A stretch of DNA of 64,000 nucleotides, taken from the NCBI RefSeq assembly GCF_016918565.1, contig NZ_JAFFQD010000015.1:38863-102862 (forward strand), given 5' to 3'. This document shows, one piece after another, positions 36,665-45,419 of this stretch (positions within the stretch are counted from its first letter, which is position 1; the number at the start of each line of letters is the position of its first letter). Under the pieces are notes generated by a model that saw only the letters and a program-made list of their open reading frames with translations, was not told the origin of the DNA and did no database searches. The position numbers and the translations under genes were made by a program. This DNA comes from Desulfogranum marinum (GTDB lineage Bacteria; Desulfobacterota; Desulfobulbia; Desulfobulbales; Desulfobulbaceae).

Positions 36665-37978
36665 TCAACGACTAACAAGGGATAGCAGTGGCTCAAAAAA
36701 GAATCGCATCCCTAACAGATAGAAAACAATCGACATAACTCCAGCTGCCGGTACGGTGAACAACCAGGAACCGAATATGGAAACCACGACCCTGCTGTTT
36801 ACGCCGCCAAGCCCTCGAGCAAGACCGATACCAAGGATTGCTCCTACAAGCGTGTGTGTGGTGGAAACCGGCAGGGAAAGCCTGGTGCAGACAAGTACGG
36901 TTGCAGTAGCGGCCATATCTGCTGCTACGCCTCGGGAGGGAGTTATCTCGGTGATCTTATACCCCACTGTTTTCATGACTTTATAGCCGTAAGTGGCTAG
37001 CCCGAGCACGATTCCGGCACCACCCAGGCCAAGTATCCATATGGGTACAGGAACCTTCATCTCAATGCTCCCAGTCTCCAAGACATGAATAATAGCAGCT
37101 AATGGACCGACCGAATTGGCAACATCGTTTGCTCCGTGAGCAAACGCAACAGAGCACGAGCTGACAATGACCAAAGGCACAAAAGAGCTCTCAACAGCCT
37201 CCAACTGATCGCCTAAGGACTCGTTCTGGCGGGCAGCGAGCTTCTTTTTCGCAAACATCCATGCAATAAACGCCATGACAACGGCAATGGCAAAAGATAT
37301 CCAGATAGAATTTTGGCCGGCCAGCCACGGCATATCACCAATAACATGTTTTAATCCCTTATAGATGGTTGCTAAAAGAACAACCATAGTCAGGAGAAAC
37401 ACGATAATAGGTAGATGAATAACAGCAGCCTTCACTGGTTTTTCTTTTCCTAGAATAGCCTTGCTTATATAAACAAACAGCAGGTAGGACAAAACGCCTC
37501 CTGCAATGGGGGAAATAAACCATGAAGAAACAATCTGTCCCATTTTTACCCAGTTAACGGCATGCCAACCAGCGGCAACAATACCGAAACCTGCCACAGC
37601 CCCGACAATGGAGTGTGTGGTAGAAACCGGCATCCCCACCAAGGTTGACATATTGAGCCAAAATGCTGCTGATAAAAGGGCACCGGACATACCGATGATC
37701 AACATAACAGCGACTTCGTCCGGACTGACTCCGGGAAGCGAGGCTAGAACGCTTGGGTCAACAATACCTTTGCGAACTGTATTGGTTACATGCGCGCCAA
37801 CAAGTACCGCCCCTGCAAACTCGCATAGTCCGGCTGCAATAACGGCATTACGGATAGATAGGGCCCCCGAACCAACAGCATCCGCCATGGAATTGGCAAC
37901 ATCATTTGCCCCGATGTTCCAGGCCATGTAGAGCCCAAGAAGAGCAGTAAATACTATAACTATGTAATAGAAATCCAT
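36665..37978 (-). CDS. PiT-family inorganic phosphate transporter
   Basis: A 437-residue membrane permease with about ten helices. The two inverted halves each have the family signature: GANDVANSMADAVGSGAL near the N-terminus and HGANDVANSVGPLAA in the middle, with matching VSTTHSIVGA and VSTTHTLVGA motifs. It moves metal-phosphate complexes with protons or phosphate with Na+. The DUF47 gene directly upstream on the same strand is its usual partner. Confidence 0.95.
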   Translation of the reverse strand: MDFYYIVIVFTALLGLYMAWNIGANDVANSMADAVGSGALSIRNAVIAAGLCEFAGAVLVGAHVTNTVRKGIVDPSVLASLPGVSPDEVAVMLIIGMSGALLSAAFWLNMSTLVGMPVSTTHSIVGAVAGFGIVAAGWHAVNWVKMGQIVSSWFISPIAGGVLSYLLFVYISKAILGKEKPVKAAVIHLPIIVFLLTMVVLLATIYKGLKHVIGDMPWLAGQNSIWISFAIAVVMAFIAWMFAKKKLAARQNESLGDQLEAVESSFVPLVIVSSCSVAFAHGANDVANSVGPLAAIIHVLETGSIEMKVPVPIWILGLGGAGIVLGLATYGYKVMKTVGYKITEITPSRGVAADMAATATVLVCTRLSLPVSTTHTLVGAILGIGLARGLGGVNSRVVVSIFGSWLFTVPAAGVMSIVFYLLGMRFFFEPLLSLVSR

Positions 37979-38045
37979 GATACGTAGTCCGTATGCGTAT
38001 TATCAGTTCTTGACAGGAGGGTAAGGGTGTCGGCTAGTAAAAAAA

Positions 38046-38723
38046 TTATGGTTTTGCTATCATCACTTCCAGTAATTCGCCGGCCTTTTGTGCCTGATCT
38101 GCAATATCACCAAGAATTTTTACCAATTTTTCATAAAAAAGAATATTCAGGATCGTTTCTTCACCTTCCAGGGCAAAGACTTCCCTGGAAAGACGTCTCG
38201 ACATTTTATCGCACTTCCATTCCTCATTGCTGAGTTCCTTGATATGTTCAAGGACAGCTCGGGCTTCAGCACCACCAAAAGCCGTTCCGGCAAGATTCTT
38301 AAATTCAACTGAAGCCGTGAGGAAAGTACCGCTTACCTGAAACACCTGATTGAGAAATTCAAGAAAAAGTTCCTGAATACTTGGATGAATGCGGGTGTCA
38401 CGCAAGGTCAGAATAACGGTAAAATCCTCTGCCAGGTCCGCCATCTGCTCCTGACGGGAAAGAAAAGCAATAAGCTGACTACGATCCACAGGTAAAAACG
38501 TCCGCTGGGAAAGAAAGGCCCGCACCTCATTTTTAATCAAGTCGGCTTCGTGTTCAAGACGGGACATCTTGGAATGCAGTTGGCGGATGGTAGCATAATC
38601 TTCCCCTATCAATGCCTCCATGATGGGCCAGAGCATTTCTACACATTCGTGTACTTTTTTACTATGCTCTACAATAGGTCCGAACGGAGAGGTCCCGAAC
38701 AAATCACCGATGAGACTTTTCAT
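38046..38723 (-). CDS. DUF47/PhoU-like Pit accessory protein
   Basis: A 225-residue all-helical protein of the TIGR00153/DUF47 family (PhoU-like). The sequence has SPFGPIVEHSKKVHECVEMLW, LEHEADLIKNEVRAFL with the acidic metal-binding pattern, and a C-terminal LGDIADQAQKAGELLEVMI. Members are encoded beside PiT transporters and are thought to regulate them. Followed by the transporter gene 67 bp downstream. An AGGAAAA-type site lies before the ATG. Confidence 0.92.
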   Translation of the reverse strand: MKSLIGDLFGTSPFGPIVEHSKKVHECVEMLWPIMEALIGEDYATIRQLHSKMSRLEHEADLIKNEVRAFLSQRTFLPVDRSQLIAFLSRQEQMADLAEDFTVILTLRDTRIHPSIQELFLEFLNQVFQVSGTFLTASVEFKNLAGTAFGGAEARAVLEHIKELSNEEWKCDKMSRRLSREVFALEGEETILNILFYEKLVKILGDIADQAQKAGELLEVMIAKP

Positions 38724-38802
38724 ATTTTCCTCCGTAATAAGATTTTAACCGTCTCTTGCATACGACACATATCTTTCAAGCGGGCTCGAAGCTAGCCAAG
38801 AC

Positions 38803-38816
38803 TGACAGGAATGTCA
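38803..38816. promoter_or_regulatory. Palindrome in divergent phosphate-gene promoter region
   Basis: TGACAGGAATGTCA, a 5+4+5 inverted repeat, lies in the 222-bp space between the divergent DUF47-Pit and Na/Pi genes. It could be a regulator site. It resembles half of a Pho box (TGTCA), but the repeat is inverted rather than direct at 11-bp spacing, so I do not call it PhoB. Confidence 0.35.
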
Positions 38817-38945
38817 ACATATCTTCACCCTTTGCCGATCATGAAAAATCTTTTCTGGTAGAACCCTTTAATAATTAAGGATATAATTTATTATCAATAC
38901 CATTTCAACGAAGATTAACTGTATATTCAACCATTTCAGGACGCC

Positions 38946-40799
38946 ATGACTTTTTTTGCAGTTTCTTTGCCCATGTTGCTTCGCTTTTTGCTCATACCTT
39001 CATTGATATTTTTTATCCCGCTGTCAGCTCTGGCTGCCGGTTCTGAACAGCCCCCCTTGTCATGGATTATGATGAGTGTTGGTCTGGTAGGAGGGCTTGC
39101 TTTTTTCTTGTACGGCATGGAAAAAATGAGCTCCGGCCTTAAGCAGTCAGCCGGAGACCAAATGCGTTCCGTCCTGGCCGCCCTCACCCGCAACACGTTT
39201 ATAGGACTCATTGCCGGTGCTTTTGTCACCATGGTCATCCAATCATCGAGCGCCACCATGGTCATGGTGATCAGTTTTGTCCAGTCTCAACTGATGACCT
39301 TTACCCAGTCACTTGGAGTCGTACTGGGCGCAAACATCGGCACCACTATCACTGCTCAGATGGTGGCCTTTAAGCTCACTGACCTTGCCTTGATCATGGT
39401 CAGTATCGGCTTTGGGATGCGGATGTTTGGCAAAAGTCAAAAAATTCAGTCCATCGGCGATATTCTCCTGGGGTTCGGCATGCTCTTTTACGGGATGAAA
39501 CTCATGGGTGATGCAATGACTCCCCTGCGCACCTCACAAGAATTTATTGATGTAATGAAGGGCCTGGAAACGCCATTTCTCGGTCTTATGGTTGGGATGA
39601 TTTTCACAGCTCTCGTACAAAGCAGCAGCGCTTCCATCGGGGTAGTGATAGTCATTTCCCAACAGGGTCTCATAACCCTTGAAGCAGGCATTCCTCTCAT
39701 CCTTGGAGCCAATATCGGTACCTGCATCACCGCAGTGCTTGCAGCAATCGGCAGAACCAGAGAGGCCAAAAGAGTTGCTCTTTCCTATGTCATCATAGAG
39801 GTAATCGGGGTGTTTCTATTTCTCTTCTGGATAGAACCATTTGCGCAGGTCGTCAGACATCTCACCGATATGGGAGGTGCAGGGGTCGCTCGGCAAATTG
39901 CCAATGCGCACACAGTGTTCAATGTTAGTCTGGGTTTTATGTTCCTGCCCTTTGTCGGACTTATTGCTAGACTATGCACCTTTATCCTCCCTGACAAAAA
40001 AGTAGTTAAAGGTGTTGTACCAGCCACATGGCATCTCGACGATGCAGTTCTCTCGACACCGGCTCTTGCAATCGAGCTGGTTCGGGCCGAGATAGCACGA
40101 ATGGCAAAAATCCTGTACCGGATGCATAGAGCCGCCATCTATCCCTTTGTTTCCAGTAAGCCCCGCCACGATGTCATTTATCCTCACCTGACACTGCTTG
40201 AAGGCATCGAAATGCGTGAGCACAAGATAGATTACCTGGAAAAACAGACCCGTAACTATATTCTCAAGCTTCATCGCAACGAACTCACCGCGGAACAGGC
40301 GGCAGAAACCATGTATCTAATATCGCTGCTTGATGCACTTGAAGGTATTGGTGACACTATAACGAAGATGCTGGTTCCATTAATTTCTAAAAAACAAAAA
40401 CTTAAACAGGACTTTTCCAACGAGGGTAAACGGGAACTTATCATCTACCACAGAAAAGTCGGTCATCAATTGCAAAGGCTGCAGGAAGCTATGACTACCA
40501 TGGCCCACTCACTGGCCCGCAAGGTAATTACCAGAAAAAACCGTTACGCAGAACTCGATGCTGAATACCGCCAGGCACACCTGCAGCGTTTATTTTCAGA
40601 ACGTCAGGAAAGCCTTGAAACCCATTCTGTGCATGTAGAGCTGATGGATGCCATTAAAATAATTAACATGCATACGGCAGAGATTGCCGATTTGTTATTG
40701 AGTTCCGGCTTACTCGGTTCAAAAGGCGAAGATTCTTCCCCGGAAGGGGAGGAACCACCCCAAGCAACTGAACACAGCAGCAATGCAAAGCACACATGA
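38946..40799 (+). CDS. Na/Pi cotransporter family protein with PhoU domain
   Basis: A 617-residue protein. The N-terminal half contains helices and the duplicated Na/Pi (NptA/SLC34-like) signature with QSSSA in each repeat: VTMVIQSSSATMVMVISF and FTALVQSSSASIGVVIVIS. Residues about 360-590 form a cytoplasmic helical PhoU-like domain. It likely imports phosphate with Na+ and is regulated by its own PhoU domain. A CAGGA site precedes the ATG. It is divergent from the Pit operon, making this a three-gene phosphate locus. The stop overlaps the next ATG by 4 bases. Confidence 0.93.
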   Translation: MTFFAVSLPMLLRFLLIPSLIFFIPLSALAAGSEQPPLSWIMMSVGLVGGLAFFLYGMEKMSSGLKQSAGDQMRSVLAALTRNTFIGLIAGAFVTMVIQSSSATMVMVISFVQSQLMTFTQSLGVVLGANIGTTITAQMVAFKLTDLALIMVSIGFGMRMFGKSQKIQSIGDILLGFGMLFYGMKLMGDAMTPLRTSQEFIDVMKGLETPFLGLMVGMIFTALVQSSSASIGVVIVISQQGLITLEAGIPLILGANIGTCITAVLAAIGRTREAKRVALSYVIIEVIGVFLFLFWIEPFAQVVRHLTDMGGAGVARQIANAHTVFNVSLGFMFLPFVGLIARLCTFILPDKKVVKGVVPATWHLDDAVLSTPALAIELVRAEIARMAKILYRMHRAAIYPFVSSKPRHDVIYPHLTLLEGIEMREHKIDYLEKQTRNYILKLHRNELTAEQAAETMYLISLLDALEGIGDTITKMLVPLISKKQKLKQDFSNEGKRELIIYHRKVGHQLQRLQEAMTTMAHSLARKVITRKNRYAELDAEYRQAHLQRLFSERQESLETHSVHVELMDAIKIINMHTAEIADLLLSSGLLGSKGEDSSPEGEEPPQATEHSSNAKHT

Positions 40800-41407
40800 A
40801 TCGCCAAACTGCCGAATATGTATGGTTGATTGTCTTTATAGCAGTGTTGACCTGGTCGGGAATACAGCCAAAAGACCAATTCACCTGGTTTTTGGAAGTA
40901 TTGCCGGCACTCATAGGTTGTGTGATTCTGGTCATCACCTACCGGAAATTCCGTTTAACCACCCTGCTCTACGTCCTGATCTTGCTCCACTGCATCATTT
41001 TGATGGTCGGTGGCCACTACACCTATGCTGAAGTACCTCTTTTTAATGAGATACAATCGATTTTTGGGTTAGAAAGAAACAACTACGACAAAGTAGGTCA
41101 TTTTTTTCAAGGATTCGTCCCTGCCATTCTAGCCAGAGAAATTCTCATCCGTAAACGCATTGTGAATGGAAATTCCTGGTTAAATATTATAATTGTTTCC
41201 CTGTGCCTTGCATTCAGCGCACTGTATGAACTCATCGAATGGTGGGTTGCCTTGGCTACAGGCGATGATGCGGAAGCATTTCTCAGTACCCAAGGCTATG
41301 TATGGGATACCCAGTCGGATATGGCTTGGGCACTTTTCGCATCACTCACCGCCATCCTGCTTTTAACAAAAATGCATGATAACCAGTTAAAAAATATAAA
41401 AAAATAA
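40796..41407 (+). CDS. YjdF/DUF2238 family inner-membrane protein
   Basis: A 203-residue membrane protein with about six hydrophobic helices. It carries the conserved family blocks GGHYTYAEVPLF, RNNYDKVGHFFQGFVPAILAREILIR in outline, YELIEWWVALATG and GYVWDTQSDM, which include invariant His, Asp and Glu residues facing the membrane. The function is unknown. The ATGA overlap shows coupling with the Na/Pi cotransporter gene. Confidence 0.88.
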   Translation: MNRQTAEYVWLIVFIAVLTWSGIQPKDQFTWFLEVLPALIGCVILVITYRKFRLTTLLYVLILLHCIILMVGGHYTYAEVPLFNEIQSIFGLERNNYDKVGHFFQGFVPAILAREILIRKRIVNGNSWLNIIIVSLCLAFSALYELIEWWVALATGDDAEAFLSTQGYVWDTQSDMAWALFASLTAILLLTKMHDNQLKNIKK

Positions 41408-41468
41408 GCCTGCACCGCCAATTACCATTCCTGTATCTTTCACATACCTCAATCTCCAAGCCTGCACC

Positions 41469-42593
41469 ATGAATGATCCTATACGACAACTTCGCCACAC
41501 CCTCCATACATACCCTGAACTATCCGGCGAAGAGCACAATACGGCAAAAAGAATTGTCCGGTTTTTCAGTCCCCTCAGCCCGGACGCCATCCTTGAAGAG
41601 TTAGGCGGTTGCGGAGTGGCGCTGGTTTTTTCAGGGCAGGCACCAGGTCCGACAGTGATGCTGCGCTGTGAACTCGATGCAGTCCCGGTTCAAGAACGCT
41701 CTCAGCTCGACTACTGTTCAAAGATCAATGGGGTTGCTCATCAATGCGGTCACGATGGACACATGGCTATTGTTGCAGCGGTGGGTATGGAGTTGGCAGC
41801 AAAACGAACACAACACGGCAGAGTGGTGCTCCTTTTTCAACCAGCGGAAGAAAACGGCATGGGTGCCAAGGCTGTGCTTCAAGATCCACGATTTGAGGCA
41901 ATCAGACCAGACGTTGCCTTTGCCTTGCATAACCTCCCTGGATATCCTCTTGGCCAAATAATTGTCCGTCCTGGTACCTTTAACTGCGCCTCACGTGGAA
42001 TGAGCGTAAAACTTTCAGGCAGCACAGCCCATGCTGCACAGCCTGAAACCGGTCAAAGCCCGGCAGCGGCAATGTGTACATGCATCCAAAAAATTTCCGC
42101 CCTCCCCCCGGCAACAGTACCTGCAGATGAAACTGCATTTGCAACCGTTGTCGGAGCCCAGCTTGGTAAAAAAGCCTTTGGCACCGCGCCTGGCGAAGCT
42201 CAAATATGGACCACATTGAGAAGCGAAACAGATGCAACCATGAAAAAGCTGACCCAGTACATTGAACACATAGTGCATGACGCGGCAGCCGAAGATGGCC
42301 TTAGGGTTAGCATCGAATACCAAGACGTCTTTCCGGCAACGGTTAATGGTGCCCAAGCCGTAAAACGAACTCAAGAAGTGGTTGGCGATGCACCATTGAC
42401 CATCCCCAATAAGCCGCTGCGCTGGTCTGAAGATTTCGGGAGGATTACGGCAACTTGCGAGGGTGCACTTTTTGCCGTCGGCGCAGGTACAGATCGCCCG
42501 AATCTCCATAATCCGGACTACGATTTCCCCAATGCGTTGATTCAGCCGGCAAAGAATATTTTCATGCGATTAATTAGCAGCTACCTCGACTAA
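41469..42593 (+). CDS. M20 family amidohydrolase
   Basis: A 374-residue zinc amidohydrolase of the IAA-amino-acid/hippurate hydrolase group. It begins RHTLHTYPELSGEE, and metal ligands appear as VAHQCGHDGHMA (Cys 93, His 95), the catalytic Glu pair in FQPAEENG (about 128-129) and the His in FALHNLPGYPLG. Its C-terminal dimerisation and catalytic parts are complete. Such enzymes cleave N-acyl amino acids or peptides; the substrate is open. It converges on the ABC peptide-type transporter, with a repeat-bearing 270-bp gap between. Confidence 0.9.
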   Translation: MNDPIRQLRHTLHTYPELSGEEHNTAKRIVRFFSPLSPDAILEELGGCGVALVFSGQAPGPTVMLRCELDAVPVQERSQLDYCSKINGVAHQCGHDGHMAIVAAVGMELAAKRTQHGRVVLLFQPAEENGMGAKAVLQDPRFEAIRPDVAFALHNLPGYPLGQIIVRPGTFNCASRGMSVKLSGSTAHAAQPETGQSPAAAMCTCIQKISALPPATVPADETAFATVVGAQLGKKAFGTAPGEAQIWTTLRSETDATMKKLTQYIEHIVHDAAAEDGLRVSIEYQDVFPATVNGAQAVKRTQEVVGDAPLTIPNKPLRWSEDFGRITATCEGALFAVGAGTDRPNLHNPDYDFPNALIQPAKNIFMRLISSYLD

Positions 42594-42685
42594 CCAGGAT
42601 TTTTCATGAACACTTTGTCTTTTTTAAAAAAAGTATTAATTTCAAAATGATACAGTGAAAGCAAATGAGATATACAGGGAACAAA

Positions 42686-42748
42686 ATGTCTACCAAAGGT
42701 CAGTCCATGCGGCGCCATCTTCTTCAGTATTTTGGTAGTAAAAGGTAA
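42686..42748 (+). repeat. Repeat with 20-codon frame, copy 1
   Basis: A short frame ATG-STKGQSMRRHLLQYFGSKR-stop whose first 50 bases match 63795-63845 at 40 of 47 aligned positions, including AAAGGTCAGTCCAT and TCTTCAGTATTTTGG. It may be the broken start of a mobile-element gene. It is followed directly by GGTAAGCGTAGACTCCGA (42744-42761) and the 25-bp block shared with 3738-3762. Confidence 0.55.
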
Positions 42749-42845
42749 GCGTAGACTCCGAAATTTCCAAATGCAGGATTTAGGTACTATGATTCACTAC
42801 CAAAAACTTTGAACCTGCCACCGCCTGAACTGATGAGAAATCCAG
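42744..42845. repeat. Cluster of three dispersed repeat blocks
   Basis: In 100 bp, GGTAAGCGTAGACTCCGA (42744-42761) matches 63257-63274 exactly; 42761-42785 matches 3738-3762 at 24 of 25 positions; and 42823-42845 matches the reverse strand of 14183-14204 with one extra base. The gap 42594-42863 otherwise contains no gene. Confidence 0.65.
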
Positions 42846-42863
42846 GCTAAGGCGTTGCCCTGA

Positions 42864-43658
42864 TCATTCATACCTGACAAAACCATCGATCATTTTCCGG
42901 TCATAGCCATGGCAGGCATTTATCAACTGACGGGTGTAGGGATGGGTTGCCTGGCCATTAAGCAGGCTTACATCGGAGAGTGTTTCGACCATTCTGCCGT
43001 TAACCATCACCCCCAACCGATCACACATGTGCGCCACCACAGCAAGATCATGGCTGACGAGAATATAGGTCAGATCATATTTTTCCCGTAGCCGATGCAA
43101 CAAGTTCAGCATTTCGGCCTGCACGGAAACATCAAGGGCTGAGGTCGGCTCGTCAAGCAACAAAATTTTTGGTTTCAAAATCAGCGCCCGTGCTATGGCC
43201 ACTCGCTGACGCTGCCCACCTGATAACTGATGACTATAACGAAATCGGAAATCCAGTCCCAGGCCCACGTCAACCAGCATCTCCCTTATCCTGCTTTCTG
43301 CTCGCTCCAGTTTATGGATTGTGATCGGTTCCCGCAGGACGCGGTCAACCGTGTGCCGAGGGTGGAGAGAACCATAGGGATCCTGAAAGACCATCTGCAC
43401 CTGTCGATAAAAATCCAAATTCCGACGACCAATACACGCCCTGCCGTCAATGGCTATGCTCCCCCCTTGCAGGGGGTACAGACCGCAGAGTGCCTTGAGC
43501 ACTGTTGATTTGCCTGAACCTGACTCGCCCACCAACCCGTAGGAGCACCCCCTGGCTACCTGAAAAGACACGTCACGAACCGCATCCACCCTGGCTGAAC
43601 CATGACCAAAACTGACGCCAAGGCCTTGCACATCGATCATTACATCTTGTTGAGCCAT
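42864..43658 (-). CDS. ABC importer ATP-binding protein (OppF/DppF-like)
   Basis: A 264-residue ATPase with Walker A GESGSGKSTVLKALCGL, the Q loop VFQDPYGSLHP, signature LSGGQRQRVAIARAL and Walker B ILLLDEPTSALDV. The C-terminal extension HPYTRQLINAC is typical of peptide/nickel importers. It partners the ATPase encoded immediately upstream (19-bp overlap) in a five-gene operon. The usual iron-sulfur Cys set near the end of this family is not present. Confidence 0.94.
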   Translation of the reverse strand: MAQQDVMIDVQGLGVSFGHGSARVDAVRDVSFQVARGCSYGLVGESGSGKSTVLKALCGLYPLQGGSIAIDGRACIGRRNLDFYRQVQMVFQDPYGSLHPRHTVDRVLREPITIHKLERAESRIREMLVDVGLGLDFRFRYSHQLSGGQRQRVAIARALILKPKILLLDEPTSALDVSVQAEMLNLLHRLREKYDLTYILVSHDLAVVAHMCDRLGVMVNGRMVETLSDVSLLNGQATHPYTRQLINACHGYDRKMIDGFVRYE

Positions 43659-44482
43659 GCTTCCTGCCTCTGCAAAACCGGCAATACCTGCTGCTTGCGA
43701 TCAATAGACGGCATGCAGCTCAATAAACCTTGCGTATAGGGATGACCGGCATTCTGCAGCTCGGCAGCATCACACACCTCCATAACCTGCCCGCCGTACA
43801 TGATGATCACCCGGTCACAGAATGAAGCAACCAGATGCAGGTCATGGCTGATAAAAATAAGCCCCATCCCCTGCTGGCTTACCAGATCATCCATAATGGC
43901 CAAAAGTTGCAGCTGCACGGTCACATCAAGGGCTGAGGTCGGCTCATCGGCGATTAACAAATCAGGGCTGGTAATAAGCATCATTGCAATCATGATCCGC
44001 TGCCCCATCCCGCCTGAAACCTGATGTGGATACAGATGAAACACTCGCTCGGCATTACGAATCTGCACGGCTCTAAGCATTGCCAGCGCTTCTTCCCGGG
44101 CCTGGGTTCGACTCATTTTACTATGCGCACGACAGGCCTCCACAATCTGCGCCCCAACTTTCATTACCGGATTAAGGGAAAACTTCGGATCCTGCATGAC
44201 CATGGCAATGCGACGGCCCCTTATACTTCGCCAGGTTGCAGGGTCGGCTGCCAACAAATCCTGTCCATCAAAGACAAGCTTTTCCGCCTCCACTTTCCCC
44301 GGAGATCCGACAAGACCAAGAATAGCCCTGGCTGTCACCGACTTGCCGGATCCCGACTCCCCGACAATACCAAGTTTTTCCCGGCCCATGGTAAAACTCA
44401 GCCCCCTTACCGCATCCACCGTTCGGTGGTGGCTGGTAAAGCTGACCTGGAGATTCTCAACTGTGAGCAAAGGTTCCATCAT
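43640..44482 (-). CDS. ABC importer ATP-binding protein (OppD/DppD-like)
   Basis: A 280-residue ATPase with Walker A GESGSGKSVTARAILGL, Q loop VMQDPKFSLNPVM, signature VSGGMGQRIMIAMML and Walker B LLIADEPTSALDV. Its signature has GGMGQ where most have GGMRQ. The C-terminus has GHPYTQGLLSCMPS, as in OppD. It overlaps the permease gene upstream by 4 bases. Confidence 0.94.
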   Translation of the reverse strand: MMEPLLTVENLQVSFTSHHRTVDAVRGLSFTMGREKLGIVGESGSGKSVTARAILGLVGSPGKVEAEKLVFDGQDLLAADPATWRSIRGRRIAMVMQDPKFSLNPVMKVGAQIVEACRAHSKMSRTQAREEALAMLRAVQIRNAERVFHLYPHQVSGGMGQRIMIAMMLITSPDLLIADEPTSALDVTVQLQLLAIMDDLVSQQGMGLIFISHDLHLVASFCDRVIIMYGGQVMEVCDAAELQNAGHPYTQGLLSCMPSIDRKQQVLPVLQRQEAWLNKM

Positions 44483-45417
44483 TTGCCCCCTGATCGCGGA
44501 TCAAGGACATCACGGAGACCGTCGCCCAAAAGATTAAAGCCGAGACTGACAATAAAAATGGCTATACCGGGAAGTGTTGCCACCCACCATTGGTCAAGCA
44601 AAAACTGGCGACCGCCGGCAATCATTGCACCCCATTCGGGAAGCGGCGGCTGAGCACCCAAGCCAAGAAAACCCAATCCTGCGGCCGTCAGTATGATCCC
44701 TGCCATGTCCAGTGTTACCCTGACAATAACCGATGAAAGACATAAAGGAATTATGTGATGCACGATCAACCGAATATGACCTGCCCCCTGCAGCCGAGCT
44801 GCAACAATAAAATCGGAGTTGCGGAGCGTGATGGTTTCCGCCCTTGCAATTCTCGCATATGGGGGCCAGGAGGTAATAGCTATGGCAATAATAGCATTCT
44901 CTATTCCCGGCCCGAGCGCTGCCACAAAAGCAAGAGCAAGAATCAGCTTGGGAAAGGCGAGAAAAATATCGGTTATCCGCATCAGCACACTATCAACCAA
45001 TCCGCCACTGTACCCCGCAACCGTACCAACAACCAACCCGAGGGGAGCGGCAATAATGGCAACAAGCACGACCACATACAGGGTCAGCCGAGAACCGTAC
45101 AAAATTCGGGAAAGGATATCTCGTCCCAGTTGGTCTGTTCCCAGCCAGTGTTCCATGGACATGGTCTGCAACCGCTGCTCCAGATCGGGAACATTGGGAT
45201 GATACGGAGCGATCAAAGGGGCAAGGACTGCTGTCAGCACCAGCAGGGTGATGATGCCCAACCCGATCACTGCCAGTCGATTCCGGGTAAAGCTGAGCCA
45301 GGCTATATAGCTCCGGCCGGCTCTTGCCTGCAGTCGACTGCAGGGAGTGGTGGTAAGCAGCCACTGGCGAAGACCGTCAACAGTTTGTTCTTGTTGCGGA
45401 TACTCGTTGTTTGCCAT
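44479..45417 (-). CDS. ABC importer permease (DppC-like)
   Basis: A 312-residue permease. About six helices, with the N-terminal oligopeptide-permease C segment (FTRNRLAVIGLGIITLLVL), HWLGTDQLGRDILSRILYGSR and the cytoplasmic EAA-like loop (ARAETITLRNSDFIVAARLQGAG). Second permease of the transporter. The gene starts 2 bp after the DppB-like stop. Confidence 0.95.
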   Translation of the reverse strand: MANNEYPQQEQTVDGLRQWLLTTTPCSRLQARAGRSYIAWLSFTRNRLAVIGLGIITLLVLTAVLAPLIAPYHPNVPDLEQRLQTMSMEHWLGTDQLGRDILSRILYGSRLTLYVVVLVAIIAAPLGLVVGTVAGYSGGLVDSVLMRITDIFLAFPKLILALAFVAALGPGIENAIIAIAITSWPPYARIARAETITLRNSDFIVAARLQGAGHIRLIVHHIIPLCLSSVIVRVTLDMAGIILTAAGLGFLGLGAQPPLPEWGAMIAGGRQFLLDQWWVATLPGIAIFIVSLGFNLLGDGLRDVLDPRSGGK

Positions 45418-45419
45418 GA

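Noticed and set aside
38803..38816. Pho box for PhoB
   Set aside because: The TGTCA units are inverted with short spacing, not the direct repeats with 11-bp period of a Pho box.
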